DNA of 64,000 bases from DATFQE01 sp963738205 (GCA_963738205.1 CAVTVQ010000006.1:1240001-1304000); one strand, 5' to 3'; numbered from the stretch's first letter, positions 41,916 to 49,694 are shown. Made by a program: numbers and translations. Notes: generated from the sequence alone by a model not told the origin.

Positions 41916-42305
41916 ATGTTCACCGGCTTCCAAGTCAACCTGTATGCCGATGATGTCGAGCTGGGCGCGGCCTTCTACGCGGCGTTGGGTTTCGAGGAGA
42001 CCTACCGGTACGCCCCGGCGGGTGAGCCGCTGCACGTGGAGCTCAGGAACGGCGGGCTGACGATCGGGATCGCCTCAGTGCGGGCCGCCCGCGACGAGCA
42101 CGGCCTGGAGGTGTCGCAGGAGGGCGGGGCGATGGAGATCGTGCTCTGGTGCGACGACGTGGATACGGCGCACGCTCAGGCACTCGCGGCGGGAGCCACG
42201 GCAATGCGCGAGCCGCACGACTTCCAGGAGGGCCGGCTCCGGGTGGGCTGGGTGATGGACCCGCTCGGCAACCCGCTCGAGCTCGTGCAGGACCGTCAGC
42301 AGTAG
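41916..42305 (+). CDS. VOC (glyoxalase/bleomycin-resistance-like) protein
   Basis: The 129-residue protein starts with ATG at 41916, although the frame extends further. It has two betaalphabetabetabeta half-modules: FTGFQVNLYADDVELGAAFY and GGAMEIVLWCDDVDTAHAQA. It ends MDPLGNPLELVQD, the usual VOC ending. Metal ligands are a Glu in each half and likely a His. The substrate is unknown. It lies 150 bp after the cupin gene on the same strand. Confidence 0.85.
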   Translation: MFTGFQVNLYADDVELGAAFYAALGFEETYRYAPAGEPLHVELRNGGLTIGIASVRAARDEHGLEVSQEGGAMEIVLWCDDVDTAHAQALAAGATAMREPHDFQEGRLRVGWVMDPLGNPLELVQDRQQ

Positions 42306-42378
42306 CCCGGTTCGCGCACGACGCCCTCCGATGGTCCGTCGTCCAGCGTGCTCGCCTGGCACGTCTGTCACGTGGTGC

Positions 42379-42801
42379 CTACGGTGGTGTCCAGCCCGGG
42401 AAGACAACGCGTAGGCCTGCCTCGACGCAGGCGCGGTCGTCGTCTCCGCTCGCACCGCTCGCCCCTGCTGCACCCAGCACTCTCTCGCCGTCGGAGATCA
42501 ACACCGAGCCCGGGCCCGGGATCAGAGGCAGCCGGGCGAGCCTGCTGACGGCGTCGAAGAATCCCTCGTGGGAGGCGCGGCTGTCGGCGAGCCGGTCGCC
42601 GTCGCGGTGCCACAGCGCCGTGCCGGCCGCCTTCGCTTCGGCGATCTGTGGTGAGAGCGGGAACGCGCCGTCCATGCGGCCGAGCGCGACGAGCAGTCCG
42701 CCCTCATCGACGACGGCGACGGTGACGTTCCAGCCGTTGGCGACCGCGTGTTCATGCGAGGCAGCGATCAGGGCTTGGGCCTGTGCGAGGCTCAGCGGCA
42801 T
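42379..42801 (-). CDS. GlcG/HbpS-family protein
   Basis: The 140-residue protein matches the DUF336 pattern: LSLAQAQALIAASHEHAVANG, VTVAVVDEGGLLVALGRMDGA, and GSVLISDGERVLGAAGASGAS with DDDRACVEAGL. HbpS binds haem in Streptomyces, and GlcG relatives lie with glycolate genes. No partner is nearby. The start is ATG at 42801. It is cytosolic as written. Confidence 0.85.
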   Translation of the reverse strand: MPLSLAQAQALIAASHEHAVANGWNVTVAVVDEGGLLVALGRMDGAFPLSPQIAEAKAAGTALWHRDGDRLADSRASHEGFFDAVSRLARLPLIPGPGSVLISDGERVLGAAGASGASGDDDRACVEAGLRVVFPGWTPP

Positions 42802-43081
42802 CGTCCCGAAGTATGCGGAGTGGTCGCTGGGGAGGCGGCACCGGGCTCAGGCCACAGCACGCGTTAGGGGCGGCGCTGAGCCACCATCCGATTGACGTCG
42901 TCGCGGTACCCGCACACATCGCCAGGCGGCACCCATGCGCAGTGCACGGTCATGCGAGGCTCTCTAAGCCGCTCTCCCCGCCTGGCGGCTCGGCCCCCGG
43001 GGACATTCCCTCAGGGCCGCGCGACCTCCACGTAAAGCGGCTCCCAGGCGGGTTTGGCGAGATACCCGTACGCTCCGCGGT
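42802..43081. other. Non-coding or decayed stretch
   Basis: No gene is supported. One minus-strand frame ends in LAKPAWEPLYVEVARP and might be the tail of a lost gene. A CGGCCC/GGGCCG inverted repeat lies at 42991-43019. Confidence 0.4.
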
Positions 43082-43141
43082 ATGCGAAGCGCGTGTGACT
43101 GCGGGCCGGACTGCACTTGCGGCCCGGACTGCGACTGCTAA
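43082..43141 (+). CDS. 19-aa Cys-rich metallothionein-like peptide
   Basis: The frame encodes MRSACDCGPDCTCGPDCDC and a stop: 6-7 Cys in 19 residues, with CxC, CxxxC and two CGPDC units. This spacing resembles bacterial metallothioneins (ion binding to thiolates), which are themselves small. There is no strong Shine-Dalgarno before the ATG. Chance frames with such a repeat of Cys codons are rare at this base composition. Expression is unproven. The frame ends 4 bp before the stop of the convergent Cys-motif gene. Confidence 0.45.
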   Translation: MRSACDCGPDCTCGPDCDC

Positions 43142-43145
43142 CTGC

Positions 43146-43328
43146 TCAGGTCGGTCTGACGAGACGCCGAGCGGCGGCGAACGTCGCCAAGACTCCCGCC
43201 GTGGCAAGGCCCACGATGTTCGTCGTGGTGCAGGTGCGGCACACGTTGCAGCAGGCAGGAACAGCGGGGCCGTACTCGGCGGCCTTGTTGGTGATCGGGG
43301 CGGCCTTGACGCTCAACTGCCTCAGCAT
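43146..43328 (-). CDS. 60-aa protein with CCxxCxxC motif and membrane helix
   Basis: From ATG at 43328 the protein reads MLRQLSVKAAPITNKAAEYG, followed by PAVPACCNVCRTCTTTN, and then a hydrophobic segment NIVGLATAGVLATFAAARR. The four Cys in ACCNVCRTC lie just before the helix, so they could bind metal at the membrane surface. The frame extends to a GTG at 43382 but without support. It is unrecognised. Confidence 0.5.
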   Translation of the reverse strand: MLRQLSVKAAPITNKAAEYGPAVPACCNVCRTCTTTNIVGLATAGVLATFAAARRLVRPT

Positions 43329-43676
43329 GCTGTCAGTGTAAGCGCGCCCGGAGACGCCGAGGGCGGCGGGGCCCAGAGACACCTTTCTCGAGCCGTTTCC
43401 GGCGTTTCTGGCCCTACGGGCCGGGGCCGGTTTCGGGACTTTTCTTCACCAACGCGCGCGCGGGGCCGCTCCTGGAGCTCCCAGCTACCGATGCCACCCC
43501 ACCTCTTCGTCACGCGCGGGTCCTGGCGGCCCTGCCGCCAGAACGTCCCCAAGGCCGAGGGCCGGGCGGGCGAGCCGAACGCCCGGGCGCTACCGCATCC
43601 CGGCCCCGGTCGAACCTACGCCGCGCCGAGTCGCCGCGCTAGACGCTCATCCGGCCACGTCTCTGGGCCGCGCCGC
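43329..43676. other. 348-bp region without a supported gene
   Basis: I see only open frames with skewed composition (Arg/Pro/Gly-rich) and no ribosome-binding site. CTGGCGGCCCTGCCGCCAG-like inverted sequence occurs near 43524-43541, and CCTACGGGCCGGGGCC near 43411. It may hold promoter elements for the 60-aa gene. Confidence 0.4.
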
Positions 43677-43979
43677 TCAGCCGGGGGCGAGCAGGCGATA
43701 GAGGACGTCGACGGCCGCGGGATGGTCTTGGCTCTGCCGCCACTCACCGAGTACGGCGGATGCGGCGACCTTTTCGTGATCGGTCAGCGTGACGTCCCCG
43801 CCGCCCTGCTCGACCGACCGCTCGATCTGCACGGCGAGCGCCCCGCCCGGGCTGATCCCCGGCGTGGTCGTCAGGCCGCTGTACCGCTTCGCCCGCTGCG
43901 CGAACTTGGCGGCGTCGTCGAGCTCGAAGGGGACGCCGTCGATGCGGACAGTCGGCACGGCCCGGATGCTAAGCGCCAC
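43677..43979 (-). CDS. Hypothetical protein, about 100 aa
   Basis: The GTG start at 43979 gives ALSIRAVPTVRIDGVPFELD, with later LTTTPGISPGGALAVQIERS, LTDHEKVAASAVLGEWRQS and PAAVDVLYRLLAPG. It appears soluble and mixed alpha/beta. I do not recognise it. An internal GTG at 43958 would give a shorter form. Confidence 0.55.
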   Translation of the reverse strand: MALSIRAVPTVRIDGVPFELDDAAKFAQRAKRYSGLTTTPGISPGGALAVQIERSVEQGGGDVTLTDHEKVAASAVLGEWRQSQDHPAAVDVLYRLLAPG

Positions 43980-44099
43980 GGGCCTGTGGTCGCCCGCACA
44001 CCGTGATCGACTTCGACCTAGCTGGGCAAGCCCGGTTTTCAGTCATCGCGGTAGGTCGCGGTGGCGGTCGTACAGGAAGCTCGAAATCGCGAGGGCTTC

Positions 44100-44591
44100 C
44101 TAGGCCCTGAGTCCTGGAAGGTCTGACAGCGCGGTGGCGAGGGCGTCGATCTGCTCCGGGGTCTCGGGATAAATGGTGCACTGAACATTGAGGGCGCGTA
44201 GGTGCGTCTCCTCGTCGCCTTCGTATCTGAGTCGCCCGAGCTTCGGTCCGAAGGTGTTTCGCCGTTCGATCTGGCAGAAGACGTCGCCCTGAATGGAGAC
44301 TACCCCGTCGTTGTCGCCAGATTCCGCACCGTTTCGGAGCGTGGCGAGCGGCGATCTCGGGTCGAGGCGCTGCGTGTTCGGATTACGGAAAGTCTCGCAG
44401 CGGTCATCACGGCGAAGCTGTATCCCGCGCCGAGCAAGGACCGCTTTCAGAGTCGCCTCACTGATCGGGTGGCCTTGTCCTGAATCGCAGGGCGCCGGCT
44501 CGGTTGGGGCCTCCTCAGTCTCCGTCCCCTGGGCGCAGCCCGAGAGTACTGCCACCACCGCCAGAGCTGCGACCGGTCGCATAGTCGCCAT
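44100..44591 (-). CDS. Lipoprotein, 163 aa
   Basis: The signal peptide RPVAALAVVAVLSGCAQG contains the lipobox LSGC, so a diacylglyceryl-Cys at position about 19 is expected. The mature part is EAPTEPAPCDSGQGHPISEA, then GIQLRRDDRCETFRNPNTQR and VFCQIERRNTFGPKLGRLRY, with several Cys that could pair. Either ATG (44591 or 44582) could be the start. The function is unknown. It is divergent from the receiver gene at 44718. Confidence 0.7.
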   Translation of the reverse strand: MATMRPVAALAVVAVLSGCAQGTETEEAPTEPAPCDSGQGHPISEATLKAVLARRGIQLRRDDRCETFRNPNTQRLDPRSPLATLRNGAESGDNDGVVSIQGDVFCQIERRNTFGPKLGRLRYEGDEETHLRALNVQCTIYPETPEQIDALATALSDLPGLRA

Positions 44592-44717
44592 TTTTGCCGG
44601 CGGGCTCGGAGACCCACGCCAAGTAGCAGAGACCGACAGGCCGGAACGCGGCGGGGCCGCGACGTCATCACGCGTGTCTGAGGCAGATGCCGAGCGGGTA
44701 AAGGTTCCCGAGCGACT

Positions 44718-45155
44718 GTGATCCGGGTCCTGCACATCGACGACGAAGGCCCGATCCGGCTGCTCGTCCGCGTCAACCTTGAGGCCGAGGGCATGGAGGC
44801 GATCGAAGCCGCAGACGGGCTTACCGGCGTGCGGCTGGCGAAGCTCGAGCAGCCGGATCTGATCCTGCTCAACGTGAATTTGCCCGTGCTCGACGGCTGG
44901 CAGGTGGCGGAGGAGCTGGTTAGAGATCAGGAGACGCGCGAGATCCCGATCGTCTTCCTTACGGCCCGTTCCGAGCTCAGCGAGCGCATACGCGGCTTCG
45001 ACTTGGGCGCCGTCGACTACATCCTCAAGCCCTTCGACCCCGCAGAGCTGGCGCCACGCCTCCGCGGGCTGCTGGGACGGATCGAGCGCGGCGAACGGGA
45101 CGAGCTCCGGCGCGAGAAGATCTCGGAGCTGCGCGCGCTCATGGGCACTGAATAG
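44718..45155 (+). CDS. Receiver-only protein with Asn at the phospho-acceptor position
   Basis: The 145-residue protein starts with GTG and is a CheY-like receiver without a DNA-binding domain. The acidic pair (Asp8-Asp9), switch Thr82 (FLTARSE) and Lys104 (LKPF) are kept, but the expected Asp52 is Asn (PDLILLNVNLPVLDGW). A close paralogue at 63188-63622 has Asp52 (ILLDVMMPGLDGW). This copy is thus probably non-phosphorylatable or constitutively one state. The C-terminal extension LRREKISELRALMGTE is shared by both copies. No kinase is adjacent. Confidence 0.85.
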   Translation: MIRVLHIDDEGPIRLLVRVNLEAEGMEAIEAADGLTGVRLAKLEQPDLILLNVNLPVLDGWQVAEELVRDQETREIPIVFLTARSELSERIRGFDLGAVDYILKPFDPAELAPRLRGLLGRIERGERDELRREKISELRALMGTE

Positions 45156-45170
45156 CGCTGGACGTCTGCC

Positions 45171-45197
45171 TGAGTGGCGTGGATCAATAGGGCATAA
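45171..45197. repeat. 27-bp intergenic direct repeat, copy 1
   Basis: The core GCGTGGATCAATAGGGCA also occurs at 47428-47442. The 27-bp windows 45171-45197 and 47419-47445 differ at only two positions. Copy 1 lies between the receiver gene and uspA. Confidence 0.65.
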
Positions 45198-45220
45198 CGG
45201 GTGGAACGGCCCTCAACCGA

Positions 45221-45242
45221 GGACATGGCCGAATGAGCGTCT
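45221..45242. repeat. 22-bp intergenic direct repeat, copy 1
   Basis: The sequence GGACATGGCCGAATGAGCGT matches GGACACGTCCGAATGAGCGT at 45828 with three differences over 22 bp. One copy lies on each side of uspA. Confidence 0.6.
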
Positions 45243-45348
45243 AGCGCCGGCGGGCCAGGCGTCGCGATTCAGGCCGGGTCTTCGTCGCTATAGGGTGTGC
45301 GCGGCTCGGCTCGGAACGTCCTGGCCTGGCGAACGGAAGGAGATGCCG

Positions 45349-45774
45349 ATGGCAACGATCGTCGTCGGAACGGACGGGTCCAAGGGCTCCGAGGCGGCCC
45401 TCTCGGAGGGCTTCGACCTCGCCAAGCGGCTGGGCGCGAAGGTGCTGGTCGTAGCCGTCGCTGCGCACACATCTGACCTCCTGGGTGGCTCCGTCTACGA
45501 GCACAAGGTCAGCGAGCACCTGGACCGAGCCCGCGCAGCCCTGGACGCCGCGAGAACGATGGCCGAGGGGGCCGGAGTCGAGGCCGAGTTCGAGGTCTTC
45601 GAGGGCGACGCAGCCGAGGAGATCGCGACGATCGCCGAGAGCCGGGACGCCGACCTCGTCGTCGTCGGGACCCGAGGCCACGGTGGCATCGCCGGCTCGC
45701 TTCTCGGAAGCGTGTCGGCAGGCGTCGTCCACCGGTCGAAGAGGCCGGTGGTCGTCGTCCACGAACCGAGCTAG
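45349..45774 (+). CDS. Universal stress protein (UspA family)
   Basis: The 141-residue protein starts ATIVVGTDGSKGSEAALSEG and ends with the ATP-binding motif GTRGHGGIAGSLLGS (Gx2Gx9G-S), so an ATP-binding USP is likely. ATG at 45349 has GGAAGGAG 6 nt before it, so it is preferred over upstream in-frame codons. TATAGG at 45289-45294 may be its -10 box. It is flanked by repeated intergenic sequences. Confidence 0.9.
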   Translation: MATIVVGTDGSKGSEAALSEGFDLAKRLGAKVLVVAVAAHTSDLLGGSVYEHKVSEHLDRARAALDAARTMAEGAGVEAEFEVFEGDAAEEIATIAESRDADLVVVGTRGHGGIAGSLLGSVSAGVVHRSKRPVVVVHEPS

Positions 45775-45827
45775 CGCACGGCGTCCGCCTGCGCGCCGCT
45801 AGAGCTCCTGCTGCTCAACGATCCCCC

Positions 45828-45849
45828 GGACACGTCCGAATGAGCGTCT
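45828..45849. repeat. 22-bp intergenic direct repeat, copy 2
   Basis: The partner copy is at 45221-45242. This copy includes the inverted repeat GGAC-AC-GTCC. Confidence 0.6.
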
Positions 45850-46104
45850 GACATGGAGCGATACGTCAAGGGGGTGAGCCGCGGCTTCGGGGTTGTGCTC
45901 GCAGCTGGGAGCAGCGGACGGCCCTGGGCAGCGACGGTGGATCAGACTGACATTCGCGGGTCGGGACCGCATGACTGGGAACCGTCGGGAGCTGCCTCGC
46001 TCTAGGGTCGCGGGTCACCGGCCAGGCTGGTGCCGCATAGACGCTTCGAGGGTCCTCCGTGGGGTCGGGCGCACTCCGCTGCTCCAGCTGCAAGCTTGCG
46101 TCGC
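45850..46104. other. Non-coding flank 3' of the IS110 transposase
   Basis: No gene is supported in the 330 bp from uspA to the transposase stop. It may contain one end of the insertion sequence. No terminal inverted repeat was found, as expected for IS110. Frames present are long only because of GC content. Confidence 0.5.
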
Positions 46105-47199
46105 TCAGCCTTGCGCGCGCAGCGGCTGCTCGGTGGCGATCGCCCAGACGAAGCCGGCAAGCTCGCGCGCGCAGGCGACGACGATCTTCTGGGAGGGTTT
46201 GCCGCGGGCCGCCATCCGCAGCCAGCGCGCGTACAGGCGCCGCTGGCAGCGCCAGGCGCGCTCGAGGACGAGGGTGTCCTGGCCACGCTGCCGACGGGCG
46301 AGCTCGTACCCCACCGTCGGCCGGCGGCGGGCGTGCCAGGCGGCCTCGACGAGCAGGCGGCGGACGTGGGCGTTGCCGACCTTGGTGATCGCGCCCTGGT
46401 TGCGGCGCTCGCCGGAGGAGTGCTCCGAGGGCACGAGTCCGACGAAGGCCATGAACTCGGCCGCGCTTCGGAAGCGGCCGAAGTCGCCGATCTCGACCGC
46501 GATCCCGAGCGCGCTCAGGGTGTCGAGGCCGCGCAGGCAGCGCAGCCTGGCAACCAGCTCGCGCCACGGACCCTCGCCGGCGGTCTCGGCGATCGCCCGC
46601 TCGAGCGCCGCGATCCGCGCGTCGACCAGATCGAGCGCGTGGACATAGGTATCCAGGGTCTGCTGCTGCGCCGGAAACGCGAACCGCTGCTCGGCCAGCC
46701 ACCTGCGTCGGCTGACTCCCCAGGAGCGGCGCGGCAGCGGCCGCCCCTGACGCAGGCAGAACTTCGACAGCCGATGGCGGTCGCGCATGCGGTCGAGGCG
46801 GGCGTCCTCGCGCGCGCGGACGAGGTCGCGGGCGGCCTCGAGCTCGCGCGAAGGAACGTAGATCGGCTCGAGCAGCCCGCCGGCGAGCAGGCGAGCGAGC
46901 CGGCGCGCGTCGCGCGGATCGGTCTTGATCCGCTCGCCCGGCCGCCGCGGCACCAGCCCCGGCGCCACCACCCAGCAGTCGATGCCGCGCTCGCTCAGGT
47001 GACGGTAGAGACCGAAGCCCGTCGGTCCCGCCTCGTAGCAGCAACGCACCCTCGACCACCGGCGCAGCGCCCGCTCGACCGCCTCCTCGTCGTAAGGCAG
47101 CGTCCGCTCCTCCAGCAGCTGATCGGCGCGGACCGCCGCCAGACGCACCGACCTCGCGTGAACATCCAACCCGACAATGACCGTCCTAGACTCGTGCAT
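46105..47199 (-). CDS. IS110-family transposase (DEDD type)
   Basis: The 364-residue recombinase has an N-terminal RuvC-like DEDD domain (IVGLDVHARSVRLAAVRADQ, CYEAGPTGFGLYRHL, IKTDPRDARRLARLL). A C-terminal Tnp_20 domain has the LRGLDTLSALGIAVEIGDFG and FMAFVGLVPSEHSSGERRNQ motifs and the catalytic Ser region (PSEHSSGE). IS110 elements insert without terminal repeats and use a structured non-coding RNA in a flank to choose target sites. It appears full length. A basic patch (ERIKTDPRDARR) is at about 87-98. Confidence 0.93.
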   Translation of the reverse strand: MHESRTVIVGLDVHARSVRLAAVRADQLLEERTLPYDEEAVERALRRWSRVRCCYEAGPTGFGLYRHLSERGIDCWVVAPGLVPRRPGERIKTDPRDARRLARLLAGGLLEPIYVPSRELEAARDLVRAREDARLDRMRDRHRLSKFCLRQGRPLPRRSWGVSRRRWLAEQRFAFPAQQQTLDTYVHALDLVDARIAALERAIAETAGEGPWRELVARLRCLRGLDTLSALGIAVEIGDFGRFRSAAEFMAFVGLVPSEHSSGERRNQGAITKVGNAHVRRLLVEAAWHARRRPTVGYELARRQRGQDTLVLERAWRCQRRLYARWLRMAARGKPSQKIVVACARELAGFVWAIATEQPLRAQG

Positions 47200-47272
47200 G
47201 GTCGGCGACCTCCGTATGTGGCTCTACCGGGCGCAACCCGGCAACCCACGACAGATGCGTAGGCGCCGACCA
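47199..47272 (-). ncRNA. Candidate IS110 guide (bridge) RNA segment
   Basis: A 9-bp inverted repeat TGGTCGGCG (47199-47207)/CGCCGACCA (47264-47272) encloses an internal hairpin CCGGG-CGCAA-CCCGG (47227-47241). It sits immediately upstream of the transposase, where IS110 elements encode bridge RNA. The outer arm touches the start codon. Both stems are directly visible, but the role is inference. Confidence 0.35.
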
Positions 47273-47507
47273 CTCTTCGCCAGCGACCGGACACCGCACC
47301 CTCCGCGGCTACAGCTCCATCCTGTCTAGCGCGACGAGTTCGATGCGCCGACATTCCGACTGGGCCGGGTCGCGCTACTAGAGGCTTGATTTGAAACGCC
47401 GCTTCGGCCCTTCAAGGCTGAGTAGCGTGGATCAATAGGGCAGAACAGACGGCCGAAGGAGAGCACGCTCGCCCATGCGACGCAGCAGGCGCGTCCCGGA
47501 GCGCCTA
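47273..47507. other. Non-coding stretch between IS110 and the GNAT gene
   Basis: No supported gene was found. It includes a 27-bp repeat copy at 47419-47445 and otherwise no clear structure. Confidence 0.5.
47419..47445. repeat. 27-bp intergenic direct repeat, copy 2
   Basis: The partner is 45171-45197. A shorter match to its first part (CTGAGTAGCGT) is at 48413-48423. Confidence 0.65.
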
Positions 47508-48299
47508 CTAGCCGGCGCCCCACAGGTAGGGCGTCGTCGTCGAGACCTTCACTAGTCCTGCTCGTTCGAGAATCGGGCGCGAGCCTTCGGTCGAGTCGCT
47601 GTGGATCAGCCTCTTGCCAAGCACAAGCGCTGATCGTGCACGGGCCGCCGTGAGCGCTCGGTAGATCCCGCGCCTGCGCCATTCCGGTCGCGTGGCGCCG
47701 CCCCAGATCCCGGCAAACTCCGTGGCGGGCACCGGCTCCAGGCGGCCGGAGCTGACGATCTCTCCGTCGGCCTCTGCCACCCAGAGTTCCATCCCATCCC
47801 CGAAGCCCAGTCTTCGGAGGAGCGCATCTGCCATCTCTTCGGCGAACCCGCCCCCGAAGACGTCTTCCTGCATCGCACTGAGCGCGCGGACGTCCGGCTC
47901 GCTCGTGACCCGCCGGAGGTGGATCCCCTTCGGCAATGGAACGTCAACCGCCAGGAGAGCGGCTTCGCCGATCATGATCGACTCTGGCTCCCCCGGCACG
48001 AACCCATTTCGCACGAGCGCGTCGTGAAGCGCCGGCGCGCGGTCGTGCGCGCGCGTCTTCCACTCGACGCGGGTGATCCCAGGATCCTCACGATAGTGCG
48101 CAAGAGCGCCCTCCACCCACCGGGCGATCACCGCGCCATCAGCACCTCCGAGATCCTGGTAGGTGACGAAACCACGACCGCCCGCGAACGTTACGAGCCT
48201 CAGCGGGCCGAGCCGCGTCACGGCCACCGCACTCGGGGTTTCGGCGTCCGTACGAAGCTGCCGGTCGTACGCGTCGAGGTACTCCTGCACAGTTGCCAT
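47508..48299 (-). CDS. GNAT-family acetyltransferase, two-lobed
   Basis: The 263-residue protein has a degenerate N-terminal GNAT-like half and a C-terminal half with the acetyl-CoA motif ATRPEWRRRGIYRALTAARA (consensus RxxGxA, here RRRGIY). It then has LIHSDSTEGSRPILERAGLV, in place of the usual Asn-x-x-x-x-x-Tyr motif. The substrate is unknown. The start is ATG at 48299. No operon partner is nearby. Confidence 0.8.
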   Translation of the reverse strand: MATVQEYLDAYDRQLRTDAETPSAVAVTRLGPLRLVTFAGGRGFVTYQDLGGADGAVIARWVEGALAHYREDPGITRVEWKTRAHDRAPALHDALVRNGFVPGEPESIMIGEAALLAVDVPLPKGIHLRRVTSEPDVRALSAMQEDVFGGGFAEEMADALLRRLGFGDGMELWVAEADGEIVSSGRLEPVPATEFAGIWGGATRPEWRRRGIYRALTAARARSALVLGKRLIHSDSTEGSRPILERAGLVKVSTTTPYLWGAG

Positions 48300-48577
48300 C
48301 AGCTGCCATTCTGCAGGCGCGTCAGGAAGATCTTTCGCATATGAGGAGGCTAAGGGGCGAAGCCCCGTCAGGGGACATTGCCGAGCAATGGCGCAGGCGA
48401 GACCGCCATCACCTGAGTAGCGTCTCTGGCCAGAACGCCGCGCGAGATTGACCTCAGATTTCTAGCCCGGTTCGAAGGCCACCCCACTCCCTTTGGTACG
48501 TCCTCCTGTACGCGCAGCAGTGGTTCGCACTCGCGTCGGCTGGCAAGTCCTAGCCGGTTTGCAGGGCTTTCAGGTAG
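48300..48577. other. 278-bp gap before tRNA-Arg
   Basis: A GGGGC-GAA-GCCCC hairpin is at 48354-48366, followed by GTCAGGGGACATTG. No gene was seen. A TTTGCAGGGCTTTC run precedes the tRNA. Confidence 0.4.
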
Positions 48578-48649
48578 TGGCCCCGGGAGGAGTCGAACCT
48601 CCGCGCGCAGATTCGAAGTCTGCCGCTCTATCCGCTGAGCTACGGGGCC
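48578..48649 (-). tRNA. tRNA-Arg (TCG anticodon)
   Basis: The 72-nt tRNA has acceptor GGCCCCG/CGGGGCC, anticodon stem GCAGA/TCTGC with loop CTTCGAA (anticodon TCG, codon CGA), a 4-nt variable loop and T arm GGAGG-TTCGACT-CCTCC. The discriminator is A and CCA is not encoded. Confidence 0.94.
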
Positions 48650-48671
48650 TTGCGCGGACAGGGTATCGCCG

Positions 48672-49592
48672 CTACCGCACGACATCGGGCGGCGTCTCGC
48701 CGTGTTCGAACGCGAGCAGGTTGTCGACGAGCACGCGGGTCATGTCCTCGCGCGCGGTCTCCAGCGCGGTGCCCAGATGCGGCGCCAGGACGACGTTCGG
48801 CAGGCCGAACAGCTCTTCCGGGACGCGCGGCTCGTGCACGAACACGTCGAGGCCGGCGCGAAGCCGTCCGGACACGAGCTCACGCACGAGTGCGTCCTCG
48901 TCGACGACCGCGCCACGCGCCGTGTTGACGAGGCACGCGCCGTCGCGCATGAACGCCAGGCGCCGCGCGTCGATCATTCGCTCGGTCTCCGCGGTGTGGG
49001 GCACGTGCAGGCTGACGACGTCGGCTTCGGCGAGGAGGTCGTCGAGCTCGCGGTACTCCACCTCCAGCCGTCGCTCCTCGTCGGCGTCCAGCCGCCGTCG
49101 CTTGGCGTAGAGGACGCGCATGTCGAAGCCCCTCGCCCGGCGGGCCATTGCCTTGCCGACCCCGCCGAGGCCGACGATCCCGAGGGTGGCGCCGTTGACG
49201 GGCTCGCCCATCAGCTCTTCCTCCGCCCAGCCGCTCCCCCAGCGCCCGGCCCGCACGTAGCGGTCGCCCTCGGCGATTCGGCGGCGGGCGGCGAGCAGGA
49301 GCGCGAAGGCGAGATCCGCCGTGGGCGCGTCGACCGCACCGGGCGTGTTCGTGACCACGATCCCGCGCGCCCGGCACGCATCGAGGTCGACGAGCTCGTA
49401 GCCGGCGCCGTAGTTGGCAACCAGCCGCAAGTCGGGCAGCAGCTCGAGGAGCGCAGCGTCGACGGTTCGGGCGACGACGGCCAGCGCATCGACGCCGAGT
49501 CGCTCGGCCGTCAGCGGCCAGTCGAAGTACTCGACGTCGCGAAGCTCGTCCCAGGCCGGCCCGGGGAACCGCCGCGAGGACAGGACGCGCAC
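48672..49592 (-). CDS. D-2-hydroxyacid dehydrogenase
   Basis: The 306-residue NAD(P)-dependent oxidoreductase has a dinucleotide-binding GIVGLGGVGKAMARR (about 141-155), catalytic Arg in NTARGAVVD, Glu in DVFVHEPRVPE and the His of VLAPHLGTAL. It reduces 2-keto acids such as glyoxylate or hydroxypyruvate, or oxidises the D-hydroxy acids. The substrate is not determinable from sequence. It is flanked by tRNA genes. Confidence 0.9.
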   Translation of the reverse strand: MRVLSSRRFPGPAWDELRDVEYFDWPLTAERLGVDALAVVARTVDAALLELLPDLRLVANYGAGYELVDLDACRARGIVVTNTPGAVDAPTADLAFALLLAARRRIAEGDRYVRAGRWGSGWAEEELMGEPVNGATLGIVGLGGVGKAMARRARGFDMRVLYAKRRRLDADEERRLEVEYRELDDLLAEADVVSLHVPHTAETERMIDARRLAFMRDGACLVNTARGAVVDEDALVRELVSGRLRAGLDVFVHEPRVPEELFGLPNVVLAPHLGTALETAREDMTRVLVDNLLAFEHGETPPDVVR

Positions 49593-49620
49593 AGCGCCAA
49601 GGCTATTCTGTCCTGGTCGC

Positions 49621-49694
49621 GGTGGCGGTAGCTCAGTTGGTAGAGCCCCGGGTTGTGGTCCCGGTGGTCGCGGGTTCGAGTCCCGTCCGCCACC
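49621..49694 (+). tRNA. tRNA-His (GTG anticodon)
   Basis: The extra 5' G (G-1, position 49621) faces C73 as in all tRNA-His. The acceptor is GTGGCGG/CCGCCAC and the anticodon loop TTGTGGT gives GTG. CCA is not encoded. Confidence 0.95.

Larger units (their letters stand above)
46105..47272 (-). mobile_element. IS110-type insertion sequence (ends not determined)
   Basis: The element includes the transposase and the structured upstream non-coding segment. The family has no inverted terminal repeats and makes no or little target duplication, so the true ends cannot be read from one copy. The flanks up to about 45850 and 47500 may belong to it. Confidence 0.7.

Noticed and set aside
42950..43207. 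85-codon minus-strand frame covering the Cys-rich peptide locus
   Set aside because: It has no ribosome-binding site and a Ser/Pro/Arg-rich composition with no domain. The Cys-rich plus-strand frame is the more specific signal.
45171..47445. The 27-bp repeats as the ends of the IS110 element
   Set aside because: The interval would also contain uspA, which has its own ribosome-binding site and promoter-like box, and IS110 elements rarely carry passenger genes.
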